A program made the position numbers and the translations under genes. A DNA stretch of 64,000 bases from Eremothecium cymbalariae DBVPG#7215 (taxonomy: Eukaryota > Ascomycota > Saccharomycetes > Saccharomycetales > Saccharomycetaceae): positions 1,537,922 to 1,601,921 of the forward strand of contig NC_016450.1 of assembly GCF_000235365.1 (NCBI RefSeq), written 5' to 3'. This document shows, piece by piece, positions 39,532-49,107 of the stretch. Positions within the stretch are counted from its first letter, which is position 1; each line of letters opens with the position of its first letter. Under the pieces are notes generated by a model. The model was not told the DNA's origin and ran no database searches. It saw only the letters and a program-made list of their open reading frames with translations.

Positions 39532-39865
39532 ATGCCTGAGGTATGATATACTAGAACTCTAATGCAACTACCCCTGTCCCTGTGGTACTAACTGCTTTTC
39601 TTCCCCCCAGCTTACACCTACCAACCCCAAACCATTTCTACGCCAACTAGTCGATAAATACATTGTGGTTACTCTAAAGTTCAACAATACAAAGTATAAA
39701 GGTAAGATGGTCTCCACAGACAACTACTTCAACATCCAGCTGACCGAAGCTGAAGAATTTGTAGGCGATGTTTCCAAGGGCGTCGTCGGCGACATTTTCA
39801 TCCGCTGCAATAATGTGCTATGGATAGGAGAAGATCTTTCGAAAGCAGAACCGCCGACAGAATAA
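39532..39865 (+). CDS. SMX3: Sm protein F, with one intron
   Basis: Exons 39532-39540 and 39611-39865 encode 87 residues, against 86 in S. cerevisiae SmF. SmF is one of seven proteins in the Sm ring on U1, U2, U4 and U5 snRNAs. The Sm1 motif is VVTLKFNNTKYKGKMVSTDNYFNIQLTEAEEF and Sm2 is GDIFIRCNNVLWI. The exon 2 start LTPTNPKPFLRQLV matches the conserved NPKPFL segment. That frame has a stop upstream and no ATG, while a TACTAAC branch point at 39586-39592 and a pyrimidine-rich CCCCCCAG acceptor lie just before it, so an intron is needed. The best first exon is ATGCCTGAG with donor GTATGA. The second exon is certain; the first is inferred. Confidence 0.87.
39541..39610 (+). other. Intron of SMX3
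   Basis: A 70-base intron with branch point TACTAAC (39586-39592) and acceptor at 39609-39610. The donor GTATGA deviates at position six from the usual GTATGT; no better donor with an upstream ATG is near. Confidence 0.75.
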
Positions 39866-40212
39866 ATCCTTCGTATAACACTGTAGCATAACATTCATTC
39901 CTCATATATATATATATCACCCTAAATAGATATAAACTTGCCAAATCGGCCGTTCGACCCTCCCATAGCTGCTATAAGTCGCACGGCTTCGCCGCTTATG
40001 CTGTGCCTGAAACCTGGCTGCCAGATGGGGATTTCATCAGACACCGGGTAACGCAACGTTTCTGCGCCGCCTTAAAAAGAACATAAAAATAAAATGGGCA
40101 CCTTTTGGTATTGCCACGACATCATGGTTACCAACTAGTTTTAATACAAGGAATTGGAATTCATAGCGGGATTTGCTTGTCAGTTCAGGATCTCATATAA
40201 GGTATAGATATA
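39866..40212. promoter_or_regulatory. SMX3-DPM1 intergenic region
   Basis: This 347-base stretch has a short AT run at 39904-39917 and CGGGTAA (reverse of TTACCCG, Reb1-like) at 40045-40051, about 165 bp before DPM1. No gene is seen. Confidence 0.5.
40045..40051 (-). promoter_or_regulatory. Reb1-like site before DPM1
   Basis: CGGGTAA followed by CG matches the Reb1 consensus on the minus strand, at a typical distance from the DPM1 ATG. Confidence 0.4.
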
Positions 40213-41010
40213 ATGTCGGTTGAAAGTTCAGTTGTTGTGCCTGCTTACCATGAAAAATTGAACATCAGGCCTTTGACAACAAGGTTATTTGCTGCGTTGG
40301 GCAATAAGGACTCCAAGAAAACTGAGTTGATATTTGTGGATGACAACTCAAGAGATGGTTCTGTAGAAGAAGTTGAAGAATTGGCTAAGCAAGGGTACAA
40401 TGTGCGTATAATTGTTAGGACAAACGAAAAAGGGCTTTCCAGCGCTGTTTTGAGAGGGTTTTACGAAGCAAAGGGAGATTACGTGATTTGTATGGACGCT
40501 GACTTGCAACACCCTCCAGAAAGTGTGCCTCAATTGTTAGATGCGTTGAAAACATATCCATTTGTTTTGGGCACTAGATATGCTCCTGGCGTCGGTATTG
40601 ACAAAGACTGGCCTCTATACAGAAGGGTTATTTCCACTGGTGCCAGGATGCTAGCCAGACCATTGACAACTGCTTCAGATCCTATGTCCGGCTTTTTTGG
40701 CTTACAAAAGAAGTATTTGCTTCACGAGGACGCAAGAGGAATCAACCCGCAAGGATTCAAGGTTGCATTGGACTTATTGGTGAAATTACCTCTGCCCCGC
40801 AATAATCCTATCGGCGAAATTCCCTTTTCGTTTGGTGTTAGGACCGAGGGTGAATCGAAGCTTTCTAGTAAAGTTATTGTTCAGTATATCCTACAGCTAA
40901 AGGAATTGTACATCTTCAAATTCGGTGTTGTCAACTTGACCGTCGCTATCGTATTATTCGTGGTTGTTGTCTCCCGTATTCTATATGAACTAGTCGCTTA
41001 TCAGTTCTAA
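40213..41010 (+). CDS. DPM1: Dolichol phosphate mannose synthase
   Basis: The 265-residue enzyme transfers mannose from GDP-mannose to dolichyl phosphate on the ER membrane, feeding N-glycosylation, O-mannosylation and GPI synthesis. It is a family 2 glycosyltransferase: VVVPAYHEKLNIRPL at the start, the nucleotide-binding DDNSRDGS at 43-50 and the metal-binding DADLQ at 95-99, then FGVRTEGESKLS near 210-222. A hydrophobic C-terminal helix (VVNLTVAIVLFVVVVSRILY) anchors it, as in S. cerevisiae Dpm1 (267 residues); enzymes of the human type lack this anchor. Codon use is strongly biased, as for a well-expressed gene. Confidence 0.98.
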   Translation: MSVESSVVVPAYHEKLNIRPLTTRLFAALGNKDSKKTELIFVDDNSRDGSVEEVEELAKQGYNVRIIVRTNEKGLSSAVLRGFYEAKGDYVICMDADLQHPPESVPQLLDALKTYPFVLGTRYAPGVGIDKDWPLYRRVISTGARMLARPLTTASDPMSGFFGLQKKYLLHEDARGINPQGFKVALDLLVKLPLPRNNPIGEIPFSFGVRTEGESKLSSKVIVQYILQLKELYIFKFGVVNLTVAIVLFVVVVSRILYELVAYQF

Positions 41011-41032
41011 TCAATCCCCTCCAAGCAACTCC

Positions 41033-41061
41033 CCCACCACCACCACCACCACCACCACCAC
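41033..41061 (+). repeat. CCA trinucleotide repeat
   Basis: About nine and a half CCA units run between the DPM1 stop and the GDB1 promoter. Confidence 0.9.
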
Positions 41062-41297
41062 TACCGTAAGCCGGTCCATTCCAATTGCCAAAGAGGTGAT
41101 GTTTTTCCATCTCGCCTTCTGTTTCCATCCATATGGTCACGTGATATTTATAACTACACATAACCTTCTATTCCCCGCTGCGGCTGCTGCTGTCCACCCA
41201 TGCTGGATATGAGGTGTATTCACTTCTCTCTCTCTAACATACATAACGGCTCCTCTTCCTGTAGTTATGTTGTAAAACCTGAACTATGATAAACATC

Positions 41298-41335
41298 ATC
41301 CCTTTCTTAGACATGTATCCCTTTCTTAGACATGC
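41298..41335 (+). repeat. Tandem duplication of a 19-bp unit
   Basis: Two adjacent copies of ATCCCTTTCTTAGACATG plus one variable base (T, then C) occupy 41298-41316 and 41317-41335. They look like a recent slippage event. Confidence 0.9.
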
Positions 41336-41368
41336 ATCATATAACATCATCCTGCATATATAGAAAAA

Positions 41369-41389
41369 CCACACACACACACACACACC
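41369..41389 (+). repeat. CA dinucleotide repeat
   Basis: About ten CA units within a C-rich stretch upstream of GDB1. Confidence 0.9.
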
Positions 41390-41825
41390 ACCCAACACCT
41401 CCTGTTCCACATCACCAACTTCCAAACCAAATCCTTCTTATATTCGATTCCGTTTTTGATCTTGGAATCATCGGTCGTTCCTTATGACTCCAGAAACTCT
41501 TTTTTAGCCAAAATCCGATTTTCGCACCTAACATCCCTTAACGAGAGATCCTCTTCAAAACTCCAATGTTGAGTCCTCTAATCGGATGATGCACCAATAG
41601 ATTCTCTTCAATCAAACCTTCCCCCCTGTTAGTTGAATAAATTGAGTTCAACAAGTGCAAATCTTCTGGTAAAGATTTTCTATTTTTGCTATATTCTTTA
41701 GAATTTGAGGACTTTTTTTTATTATAAGGTCATAAGATTTAGGGTTATTGCTATTAGACCAAAAGAGGCCGTTTTCTTAAAATAATTGAGTTCTCTGGTG
41801 CTATTCAAAGTAGATTAGAGATAGT

Positions 41826-44800
41826 ATGAGGAGATTTTTATTGAGACTTGGAGATGGTGGTGAACCTGTGGAGAGTTGTTCTAACGGTAAAGGGGTTTTG
41901 GTTTTGCCCAGCGTTCCATTTCCGAAGAACAAGAGGGACGTGGATCCGTTGTTCACTGTGAGGTTGGTGATAGCTGCAGGGTGTCCAATATCGCGGGATG
42001 GATTAGTGTGGACTAATTGTCCTCTTGATAGTGGGAGTGAGTTCATTAGGAGTAAGTTCCATAAGCATCTGATCAGGACGAGTTTTCATCAGGATGCATA
42101 TGTGGATCTGAATGTTTTCGTCCCTGGATCATACTGTTATTACGTATCGTTTAAGGGTGATAAAGACAAGTTAGATACGACTCGGAAGTTTTATTTTATA
42201 GTACCTCCTGCATTATATATTGGGGATCGCTATTTGCCTATGGGTAGTCTTTCTGTGCAAACGCTTGTGTCTAAGTGGATTGATAAGAATGATTGGTCGG
42301 CTATGTTTAGCAAAGTTGCAGAAAAAGGATATAATATGATTCATTTCACTCCTCTTCAGAAAAGGGGGAAATCAGATTCACCGTATTCGCTTTTCGATCA
42401 ATTGCAGTTCGACCCCACGTTTTTTCAGGACAAGAATGATGTAATACAGATGGTGAACAAGTTGCACAAGGAGTATGGAATTTTAACCATGACTGATGTT
42501 GTTTTTAACCACACTGCTAGCGATTCCCTCTGGCTGCTGGACCACCCTGAAGCGGCGTATAACATGGAGACTGCTCCACAATTGATCTCTGCCATGGAAC
42601 TGGATCATGAATTGATAAAGTTCAGTGATAACATGGAGGAATTAGGCTACCCTATAATTATAAAATCAACAAGTGATTTGTTGCATGTAATTGATGGAAT
42701 CAAAACCCATGTATTAAATCATCTAAAATTGTGGGAGTTCTATGTTATTAATGTGCAAAAGACGTTGGCTGAAGTGCCTGCCAAATGGAATGCAACTGAT
42801 GATGTAGATATTGAAGTCCCTGAGGATATAAAATATGACCTTACCAAGCTTGCCGAGTATGTTCGCACGTGTGCAGCAGAAAAGAATTTTACTTCATTAA
42901 GCACTAGATATTCCAATCAGCTCAATATCCTCAAGTTTATTAGCATTTTAAAGGGTTTGTATGGAACCACATGGGGAGGAGAGACACAGCAGGAGGCGGT
43001 CAAAATCTTGGATGCAGTTAATTTACCGCTCTATAAAGATTATGATACGGATGTAGCAGCAATTTTGGAGCAGCTATATAATAGAATCCGTTATTTAAGA
43101 CTTGACCCAACCGGCCCGCAGCTCGGAAAAATAACCAAGGAATGTCCCCTCACTGAATGCTATTTCACAAGGGTCACTGCAAAAAACGGAAAGGAATATT
43201 CCTTTGCAAACAATGGTTGGATATGGAATGGTAATCCGTTGGTCGATTTTGCCTCAAGTGACTCTAGAGCATACTTACGAAGAGAAGTCATTATTTGGAG
43301 CGATTGTGTTAAGTTGAGATATGGAAATGGCCCCGAAGACTCTCCGTATTTATGGGAGAGGATGTCAAAGTATATCACTTTGAATGCAGAAATATTTGAC
43401 GGCTTCAGAATTGATAATTGCCATTCGACACCTTTGCATGTCGGTGAATACTTTTTGGATCTAGCAAGGAAAGTAAATCCAAACTTGTATATTACGGCAG
43501 AACTTTTTACCGGGAATGAGGCGCTTGACTGCTTGTTTGTGGAAAGATTGGCTATCTCATCCTTGATTAGGGAGGCCATGCAAGCTTCGTCTGAAGAGGA
43601 GTTATCAAGTATTGTTCACAGATATGGTGGTAAGCCCATTGGTTCTTACCACTACATGCCTCTGGATGACTTCCCCTATTCGGCTCAACTACCCAAAGAT
43701 GATATTTCCCTCCCTGAATTTGGTTTTATTCAGCAGAATGCCAACCCAGAAGGTATTTCATATGCGGTTCCAAACGTTTTAACTGCTACTTCGCCACATG
43801 CATTGTTTATGGATTGCACGCATGATAATGAAACGCCATACCAGAGAAGAACTTTGGAAGACACGCTACCAACAGCTCTATTGGTTTCATTCTGTTCTTC
43901 AGCTATCGGTTCAGTATATGGATATGATGAGGTTTATCCTCATCAACTAGATTTGGTACAAGAGAACAGAACGTATTCCGTTCAGCATGGTGATGGCATA
44001 TCGAATGTAAGATCCAAGTTGAATAAAATTAGATCTTTGATGGTTGCTAACAGCGATAGTATCGAGGACTCTGAGATGTATCTACATCACGATTGGCAGT
44101 ATATCACCTGTCACAAAACCCATGCAAAAAGTCCGGACGGGTGGTTCTTGATTGCGAGAACAAAATTTTTCGATGATGGTAAGGAGCAAACTTTACCTGA
44201 CATAACTTTATCCAGTATAAAGTGTAAGTTGGAATTCAGTTACTCATTGGAAAAGATTGGTGATGTACCTGCTGAAGATGATAGCGTCATACATGGTATT
44301 CCTACGCGACTAAACAAACTCGATGGTTTTGTGGTTAAATACGACTCTGAACAAAATGTCTCGACTATCAGTTTACCAGAATATTTCCCTAAAGGGTCGA
44401 TAGCCGTGTTTAGGACTACCCAACTCGGTTTTGATAAAGATCTGGATCAATTCATTAAATCCGGCATTGTCTCAGCTACCGAAAATTTAAATTTGTACAG
44501 TTTAAACACAATCCTTTACAGATGCAACGCAGAAGAGCTAGATATCACATCTGGACGCATTGGCGTATATTATGTTCCAAATTATGGAGAACTGTGCTAT
44601 TGTGGTTTACAAGGATGGGTTTCTGTCCTGAAGGATGTGATATTTCGTAACGATTTAGCTCATCCACTAAGTGAACACCTTCGAAACGGTCATTGGGCAA
44701 TGGATTACATGGTGGATAGATTAAACGAATATGCTGAAAATGCAGGTATTTCTGAAATCAAAGAATGGTTAAGATTGCGTTTTGAAAGGGTGAAACTTTT

Positions 44801-46400
44801 GCCTTATTACTTAATTCCTAGATACTTTGCCTTAGTTGTAGGTGTCGCATACGCTGCGTGCCGTTGCAGGGCAATGTCATTGATGCCCAAGCACATTAGC
44901 TGCGCCACTTTATTTGTACAAAGATTGGCAATGATGTCGATTCAACTGGTTTCTAAAGTTCAGTCTGCTTCATTATATCCTGACATAAACGTTCCCTCAA
45001 TGGCAGCAGGATTGCCTCATTTTTCCACCGGACATATGAGATGTTGGGGTAGAGATGTCTTTATTTCATTGAGAGGCCTTTTGGTTATTACAGGTAGAGT
45101 AAATGATGCTAAAGCGCATATTCTAGGCTTTGCAAAAACGTTGAAGCATGGTTTGATTCCAAACCTTCTCGCAGCTGGCAGAGAACCAAGATACAATGCG
45201 CGCGACGCCACATGGTTTTTCTTACAGTCTGTCCAGGATTATATCACAATTGTTCCGGATGGCGAACAAATATTGAATGAAAAGGTCACTAGAAGGTTTC
45301 CATTAGATGACAGATATATTCCTTATGATGACCCAGAGTGCTTCACACACGTATCCTCGGTTGAAGACATAATCTATGAAATTTTTGCGAGGCATGCAAG
45401 GGGTATAAAGTATCGTGAAGCAAATGCCGGTCCAGATTTAGACAGAGTTATGAAGGACAATGGTTTCAACGTGGAAGTAACTATTGACTGGGACACTGGT
45501 CTTATCCATGGAGGGTCTCAAGACAATTGTGGAACCTGGATGGATAAAATGGGTGAGAGCAAGAAGGCAGGCACTTACGGAGTTCCTGGCACACCAAGAA
45601 ATGGAGCAGCTATTGAAATAAATGGATTGTTGAAGAGCGCACTAAGATTCGTCATAGATTTAAATGAACGTGGGTTGTTCAAATACAAAGAGGTAGTCCG
45701 ATCAGATAATTCTAAGATTACATTCAAAGAATGGAACAGACTATTGCAAAACAACTTTGAGAGGTTTTTTTACATACCGAAGGATCCTTCCAGAGATTCC
45801 GACTACGAAATAAATCCTATCCTTGTTAATAGACGTGGTATATACAAAGATTTGTTTGGGACCGGTAAACCATATGAAGATTATCAACTACGCCCTAATT
45901 TTGCCATTGCAATGACCGTTGCACCAGAACTCTTCACTCCAGAATTTGCAATGGGTGCCCTAGAAATAGCGGACAACTTCATTAGAGGCCCCATTGGTAT
46001 GGTAACCCTCGACCCCAGTGACTCCGATTATTATCCATATTACGTAAACAGCGAAGACTCATATAACGCACACACGGCAAAGGGCAGAAACTACCACCAA
46101 GGTCCTGAATGGGTCTGGTGCACCGGTTTTTTCTTACGGGCTTACCATCACTTCAACGTCCAAGCAACCTCAAAGGCACTAGTATCAAAGAGAAAAATCT
46201 CTTCTTCTCTCTATCATCAGTTGTCACGCAGATTGGACGGTCACCGTAACTGGATAGCTGAAAGCCCCTGGGCAGGTCTAACAGAACTCACCAACAAAGA
46301 TGGCCAGTTCTGTCACGATTCTAGCCCAACACAGTCTTGGTCCAGCGGCTGCCTACTGGATCTTTTCTACGACTTGTGGAGTGAATATGAAAATTTTTGA
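41826..46400 (+). CDS. GDB1: Glycogen debranching enzyme
   Basis: The 1524-residue protein has both activities needed to remove glycogen branches: 4-alpha-glucanotransferase in the N-terminal half and amylo-1,6-glucosidase in the C-terminal half. The transferase is a GH13-type barrel with DVVFNHTASDS, the nucleophile region GFRIDNCHST (Asp530) and ITAELFTG (Glu559). The glucosidase (GH133) is seen in HFSTGHMRCWGRDVFISLRG, TIDWDTGLIHGGSQDNCGTWMDK (Asp1240) and the C-terminal TNKDGQFCHDSSPTQSWSSGCLLD. S. cerevisiae Gdb1 has 1536 residues. The long upstream region with CCCCT words could be stress-responsive, but that is inference. It is the longest gene of the window. Confidence 0.98.
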   Translation: MRRFLLRLGDGGEPVESCSNGKGVLVLPSVPFPKNKRDVDPLFTVRLVIAAGCPISRDGLVWTNCPLDSGSEFIRSKFHKHLIRTSFHQDAYVDLNVFVPGSYCYYVSFKGDKDKLDTTRKFYFIVPPALYIGDRYLPMGSLSVQTLVSKWIDKNDWSAMFSKVAEKGYNMIHFTPLQKRGKSDSPYSLFDQLQFDPTFFQDKNDVIQMVNKLHKEYGILTMTDVVFNHTASDSLWLLDHPEAAYNMETAPQLISAMELDHELIKFSDNMEELGYPIIIKSTSDLLHVIDGIKTHVLNHLKLWEFYVINVQKTLAEVPAKWNATDDVDIEVPEDIKYDLTKLAEYVRTCAAEKNFTSLSTRYSNQLNILKFISILKGLYGTTWGGETQQEAVKILDAVNLPLYKDYDTDVAAILEQLYNRIRYLRLDPTGPQLGKITKECPLTECYFTRVTAKNGKEYSFANNGWIWNGNPLVDFASSDSRAYLRREVIIWSDCVKLRYGNGPEDSPYLWERMSKYITLNAEIFDGFRIDNCHSTPLHVGEYFLDLARKVNPNLYITAELFTGNEALDCLFVERLAISSLIREAMQASSEEELSSIVHRYGGKPIGSYHYMPLDDFPYSAQLPKDDISLPEFGFIQQNANPEGISYAVPNVLTATSPHALFMDCTHDNETPYQRRTLEDTLPTALLVSFCSSAIGSVYGYDEVYPHQLDLVQENRTYSVQHGDGISNVRSKLNKIRSLMVANSDSIEDSEMYLHHDWQYITCHKTHAKSPDGWFLIARTKFFDDGKEQTLPDITLSSIKCKLEFSYSLEKIGDVPAEDDSVIHGIPTRLNKLDGFVVKYDSEQNVSTISLPEYFPKGSIAVFRTTQLGFDKDLDQFIKSGIVSATENLNLYSLNTILYRCNAEELDITSGRIGVYYVPNYGELCYCGLQGWVSVLKDVIFRNDLAHPLSEHLRNGHWAMDYMVDRLNEYAENAGISEIKEWLRLRFERVKLLPYYLIPRYFALVVGVAYAACRCRAMSLMPKHISCATLFVQRLAMMSIQLVSKVQSASLYPDINVPSMAAGLPHFSTGHMRCWGRDVFISLRGLLVITGRVNDAKAHILGFAKTLKHGLIPNLLAAGREPRYNARDATWFFLQSVQDYITIVPDGEQILNEKVTRRFPLDDRYIPYDDPECFTHVSSVEDIIYEIFARHARGIKYREANAGPDLDRVMKDNGFNVEVTIDWDTGLIHGGSQDNCGTWMDKMGESKKAGTYGVPGTPRNGAAIEINGLLKSALRFVIDLNERGLFKYKEVVRSDNSKITFKEWNRLLQNNFERFFYIPKDPSRDSDYEINPILVNRRGIYKDLFGTGKPYEDYQLRPNFAIAMTVAPELFTPEFAMGALEIADNFIRGPIGMVTLDPSDSDYYPYYVNSEDSYNAHTAKGRNYHQGPEWVWCTGFFLRAYHHFNVQATSKALVSKRKISSSLYHQLSRRLDGHRNWIAESPWAGLTELTNKDGQFCHDSSPTQSWSSGCLLDLFYDLWSEYENF

Positions 46401-46927
46401 TACCTCCGCCCTCATATAATATTGTGAGCAAATGCCATTTCATAGATTGCGTGCGCATCTTTCCGAAATATGGCTTTACGCACATCTATACAGAAGCTCT
46501 ACCAGTTCAGAATATATACGATTTACATACGGTATTTCTTATTATTCCAAATAGTTCTCTAACACATATATTGCTTGATTACTGTCTTTGTTCATTGTTT
46601 TCAGGCACGTGATTTAGGTCTTCTAAAGGAGGCGTTTCGCCTTTGTTGGTTCTTTAGGGGATACGCCAAATACGAGATACAAGAGAGGTTTTAAACGTGC
46701 AAAGGAAGCCTACTTCAGAAGTATCATCAAGACGCTTCTTCTAATTTAGAGAAAGTTCTCTTAGCAAAAATCAGGTTTCAGTGCTCTTAAATTAATTGCC
46801 GAACCACGTAGGGTACCCTCCATCGATAGATACTCTAAGCTATAGGCGTTTCATTTCGAAGAAGATTCCTAATTTACTATCTTCGCATAAAGTCTCAACT
46901 CAAATGAGCCAAATCAGCAGATTTTAA
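46401..46927. promoter_or_regulatory. GDB1-ATG13 intergenic region
   Basis: This 527-base stretch has a CACGTG core at 46605-46610. A TTTCCGAAA word at 46460-46468 resembles a centromere core element but the context does not fit. No gene is seen. Confidence 0.5.
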
Positions 46928-48928
46928 ATGTCCTCCGAATCTAAACTAAAGGTTATAGAGCTTATTAACAGCTTTTTTCTAAAAGCTACACTTTTGATAT
47001 CCCAATCTAAATTGTTGACTGATATCGACACAGGTGTCGATAACGCACCGACAGACACATCTTTTAACATCAGCGCTTTGCAAAATAGAGAAATACAGGA
47101 AGAAACTAAACCTTGGACTACTTTTGATGGTGAACGTGAACTACCGCCTCTGGTAATAGAGTTGTATCTTGATTTGAGGCGGTTAACAACTGCCCATTCT
47201 GTTGTATTGAAGGATCAGGATGGTAACCCATGGAATGTCTGTAAGGGAGGGAAAAAATCCGAGATCATGTTAGAACGGTGGCTCATCGAACTTGACACCA
47301 GCACTAAAGATGAATTAGAGGAGGATGCACATAGCCCTGCGGAGATATATAAGCAATTGGTTTTGCTTTTCCGTTATTTATACACATTAACTCAGTTACT
47401 GCCAGCTAATGACTTATATTCTGTCCTTAGGAAGCCCTCAAACCAATCAGATTCTGCTAGTTCGTTACTTCACATAGGAACACGTGTGTTAGACGGTTCA
47501 AAGCCCATTCTATCAAAGGGTAGAGTGGGTTTAAGCAGAAATATAATCGCAACGTACACAAATGTCATTAACGAAACAAATGTTGCGTCTCACTTGGAAC
47601 AGAAAAAGATCACGCCTATAAAAACGAATTTTGGATCCCTACGAATAACCGTTTCTTACAGACGTGACTGTAATTTCTGCGTCAACGATAATGAAGAGAT
47701 ATTTGGTAATAATAACTACAGCAGCAGCTCTGTTGCTGATGCACAAGGGAGATCTAGCACCGCAGCATTGTCTTCACTAAGAAGAGTCTCAGTGCATAGT
47801 AATAGGTCCATGTCTATTTCTCCTCAAACTGTTTATAGTGGTAATGTCAACACTGAGCCTTCTCCTCAAAGAAAGTCTTCATCATCTAGAATTCAGCCAT
47901 TTAAAGCAGGATCCGTTGGTAGTGGTTCATTTGCTCTAGCCAGAAATCCCTCCGGGTCATCTGCAGTTGCCACATTAAGGGCCCAGAGATCAAGTAGTGG
48001 GTCCGTATCTACACCTATAGCTGATCAGCCCTCCGTAGAACCATCAAGTGTCGGCAGTGGTGGTTCTAAATACTCATCTTCCTTTGGGAGGATTCGTCGT
48101 CATTCCAGTATAAGGTGCTCTGAGAGCTTGGAAAGGTCCATGCACAAACCTTCGAAATCTACCGATCGAGGATCCGATGAATTGCTAGACTTTGTTAAAA
48201 TGTTAGAGGATAAACAAGAGTTGAACTTAAAGAAATTATATGGGACAACAGCCGATATATCTAGTTCTTTGATCCGTTTTCATTCAATGAAATCCAATAA
48301 CGACACTCTAAGTGAGGACCTTTCAATGAGCCACTCTTTAGAACCATCACATGCTCCACAAGTAAGATACAGATCCAATTCGCATTCCCCCATTCCTTCA
48401 TTTTCCCCTTCTATTCAATATTCGTCGATTCCGATGAGGTTATCACAAAGTCGCAATCCTAGCCAAACAGAACTTGCCAGCCGAAAGAACTCTACGGAAA
48501 GATTAAAGTCATTAATATCAAGTAGAACTGGTAGCTTCTCTGAATCAAGACGTCATTCCTATACCGGTCAAGAGGAAGATATTATTGAAGATGATGATGA
48601 TGAAGACGAGGAAATTTTATTAAGCAGATCCCATCTAAGCAATGCAGGGGGGATCCGGTTGAGATCTATATCACCTCAATCAATCAAAAGTATTTCCTCA
48701 TATAATAGAAATTCACTACCTTTTAAGCCTATTTCAAATTTTTCATGCCCAACTACCATGGCTACTCCAGCACATGCCAAATTACATAAGGCAAGTATCA
48801 GTACGTCACATGTTAATCAGCCAAGTTTAAACAAGAAGGACCATGATCAGAATAATATGACAAGTGGAGGTGATGATGATGACGACTTGCTATTCTTTAT
48901 GAGTGATATGAATCTCTCCAGCCAATAA
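46928..48928 (+). CDS. ATG13: Autophagy regulatory subunit Atg13
   Basis: The 666-residue protein is the nutrient-controlled scaffold of the Atg1 kinase complex. The N-terminal HORMA domain covers about residues 8-250 (ELINSFFLKATLLISQSKLL at the start, LRITVSYRRDCNFCV at the end). The rest is Ser-rich and disordered, with many basic-x-x-Ser and Ser-Pro sites that could be TORC1 or PKA targets, and should hold the Atg17- and Atg1-binding segments. A run of Asp/Glu lies near residue 555. The extreme C-terminus DDDDDLLFFMSDMNLSS is the conserved end of yeast Atg13. S. cerevisiae Atg13 has 738 residues. Synteny with GDB1 and PZF1 agrees (YPR184W-YPR186C). Confidence 0.95.
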   Translation: MSSESKLKVIELINSFFLKATLLISQSKLLTDIDTGVDNAPTDTSFNISALQNREIQEETKPWTTFDGERELPPLVIELYLDLRRLTTAHSVVLKDQDGNPWNVCKGGKKSEIMLERWLIELDTSTKDELEEDAHSPAEIYKQLVLLFRYLYTLTQLLPANDLYSVLRKPSNQSDSASSLLHIGTRVLDGSKPILSKGRVGLSRNIIATYTNVINETNVASHLEQKKITPIKTNFGSLRITVSYRRDCNFCVNDNEEIFGNNNYSSSSVADAQGRSSTAALSSLRRVSVHSNRSMSISPQTVYSGNVNTEPSPQRKSSSSRIQPFKAGSVGSGSFALARNPSGSSAVATLRAQRSSSGSVSTPIADQPSVEPSSVGSGGSKYSSSFGRIRRHSSIRCSESLERSMHKPSKSTDRGSDELLDFVKMLEDKQELNLKKLYGTTADISSSLIRFHSMKSNNDTLSEDLSMSHSLEPSHAPQVRYRSNSHSPIPSFSPSIQYSSIPMRLSQSRNPSQTELASRKNSTERLKSLISSRTGSFSESRRHSYTGQEEDIIEDDDDEDEEILLSRSHLSNAGGIRLRSISPQSIKSISSYNRNSLPFKPISNFSCPTTMATPAHAKLHKASISTSHVNQPSLNKKDHDQNNMTSGGDDDDDLLFFMSDMNLSSQ

Positions 48929-49107
48929 ATGTGATTCATGAGATAATCAACTAACTTCATAATAAAGTCAAAAAACGATGGTAGTACGGAGGGTACTTTG
49001 GAATAGACACGTTTCTTAGACTTAAAGCGAATGTATATTTAACTTTATATACATAGATCAATTACATTTTTTACAATCTATAAATAGGTAAAACCTAATT
49101 TCAAATA

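Larger units (their letters stand above)
41011..41825. promoter_or_regulatory. DPM1-GDB1 intergenic region with simple repeats
   Basis: This stretch of 815 bases holds a CCA trinucleotide repeat, a CACGTG core at 41138-41143, a 19-bp tandem duplication, a CA run and CT-rich sequence, then AT-rich promoter sequence. No gene is seen. Confidence 0.6.

Noticed and set aside
43160..43579. 139-codon open frame opposite GDB1
   Set aside because: Antisense shadow of the conserved GH13 domain.
46460..46610. TTTCCGAAA with a CACGTG core 137 bp away, a second centromere-like pair
   Set aside because: The CACGTG lies on the wrong side of the CDEIII-like core, and the spacer is only moderately AT-rich.
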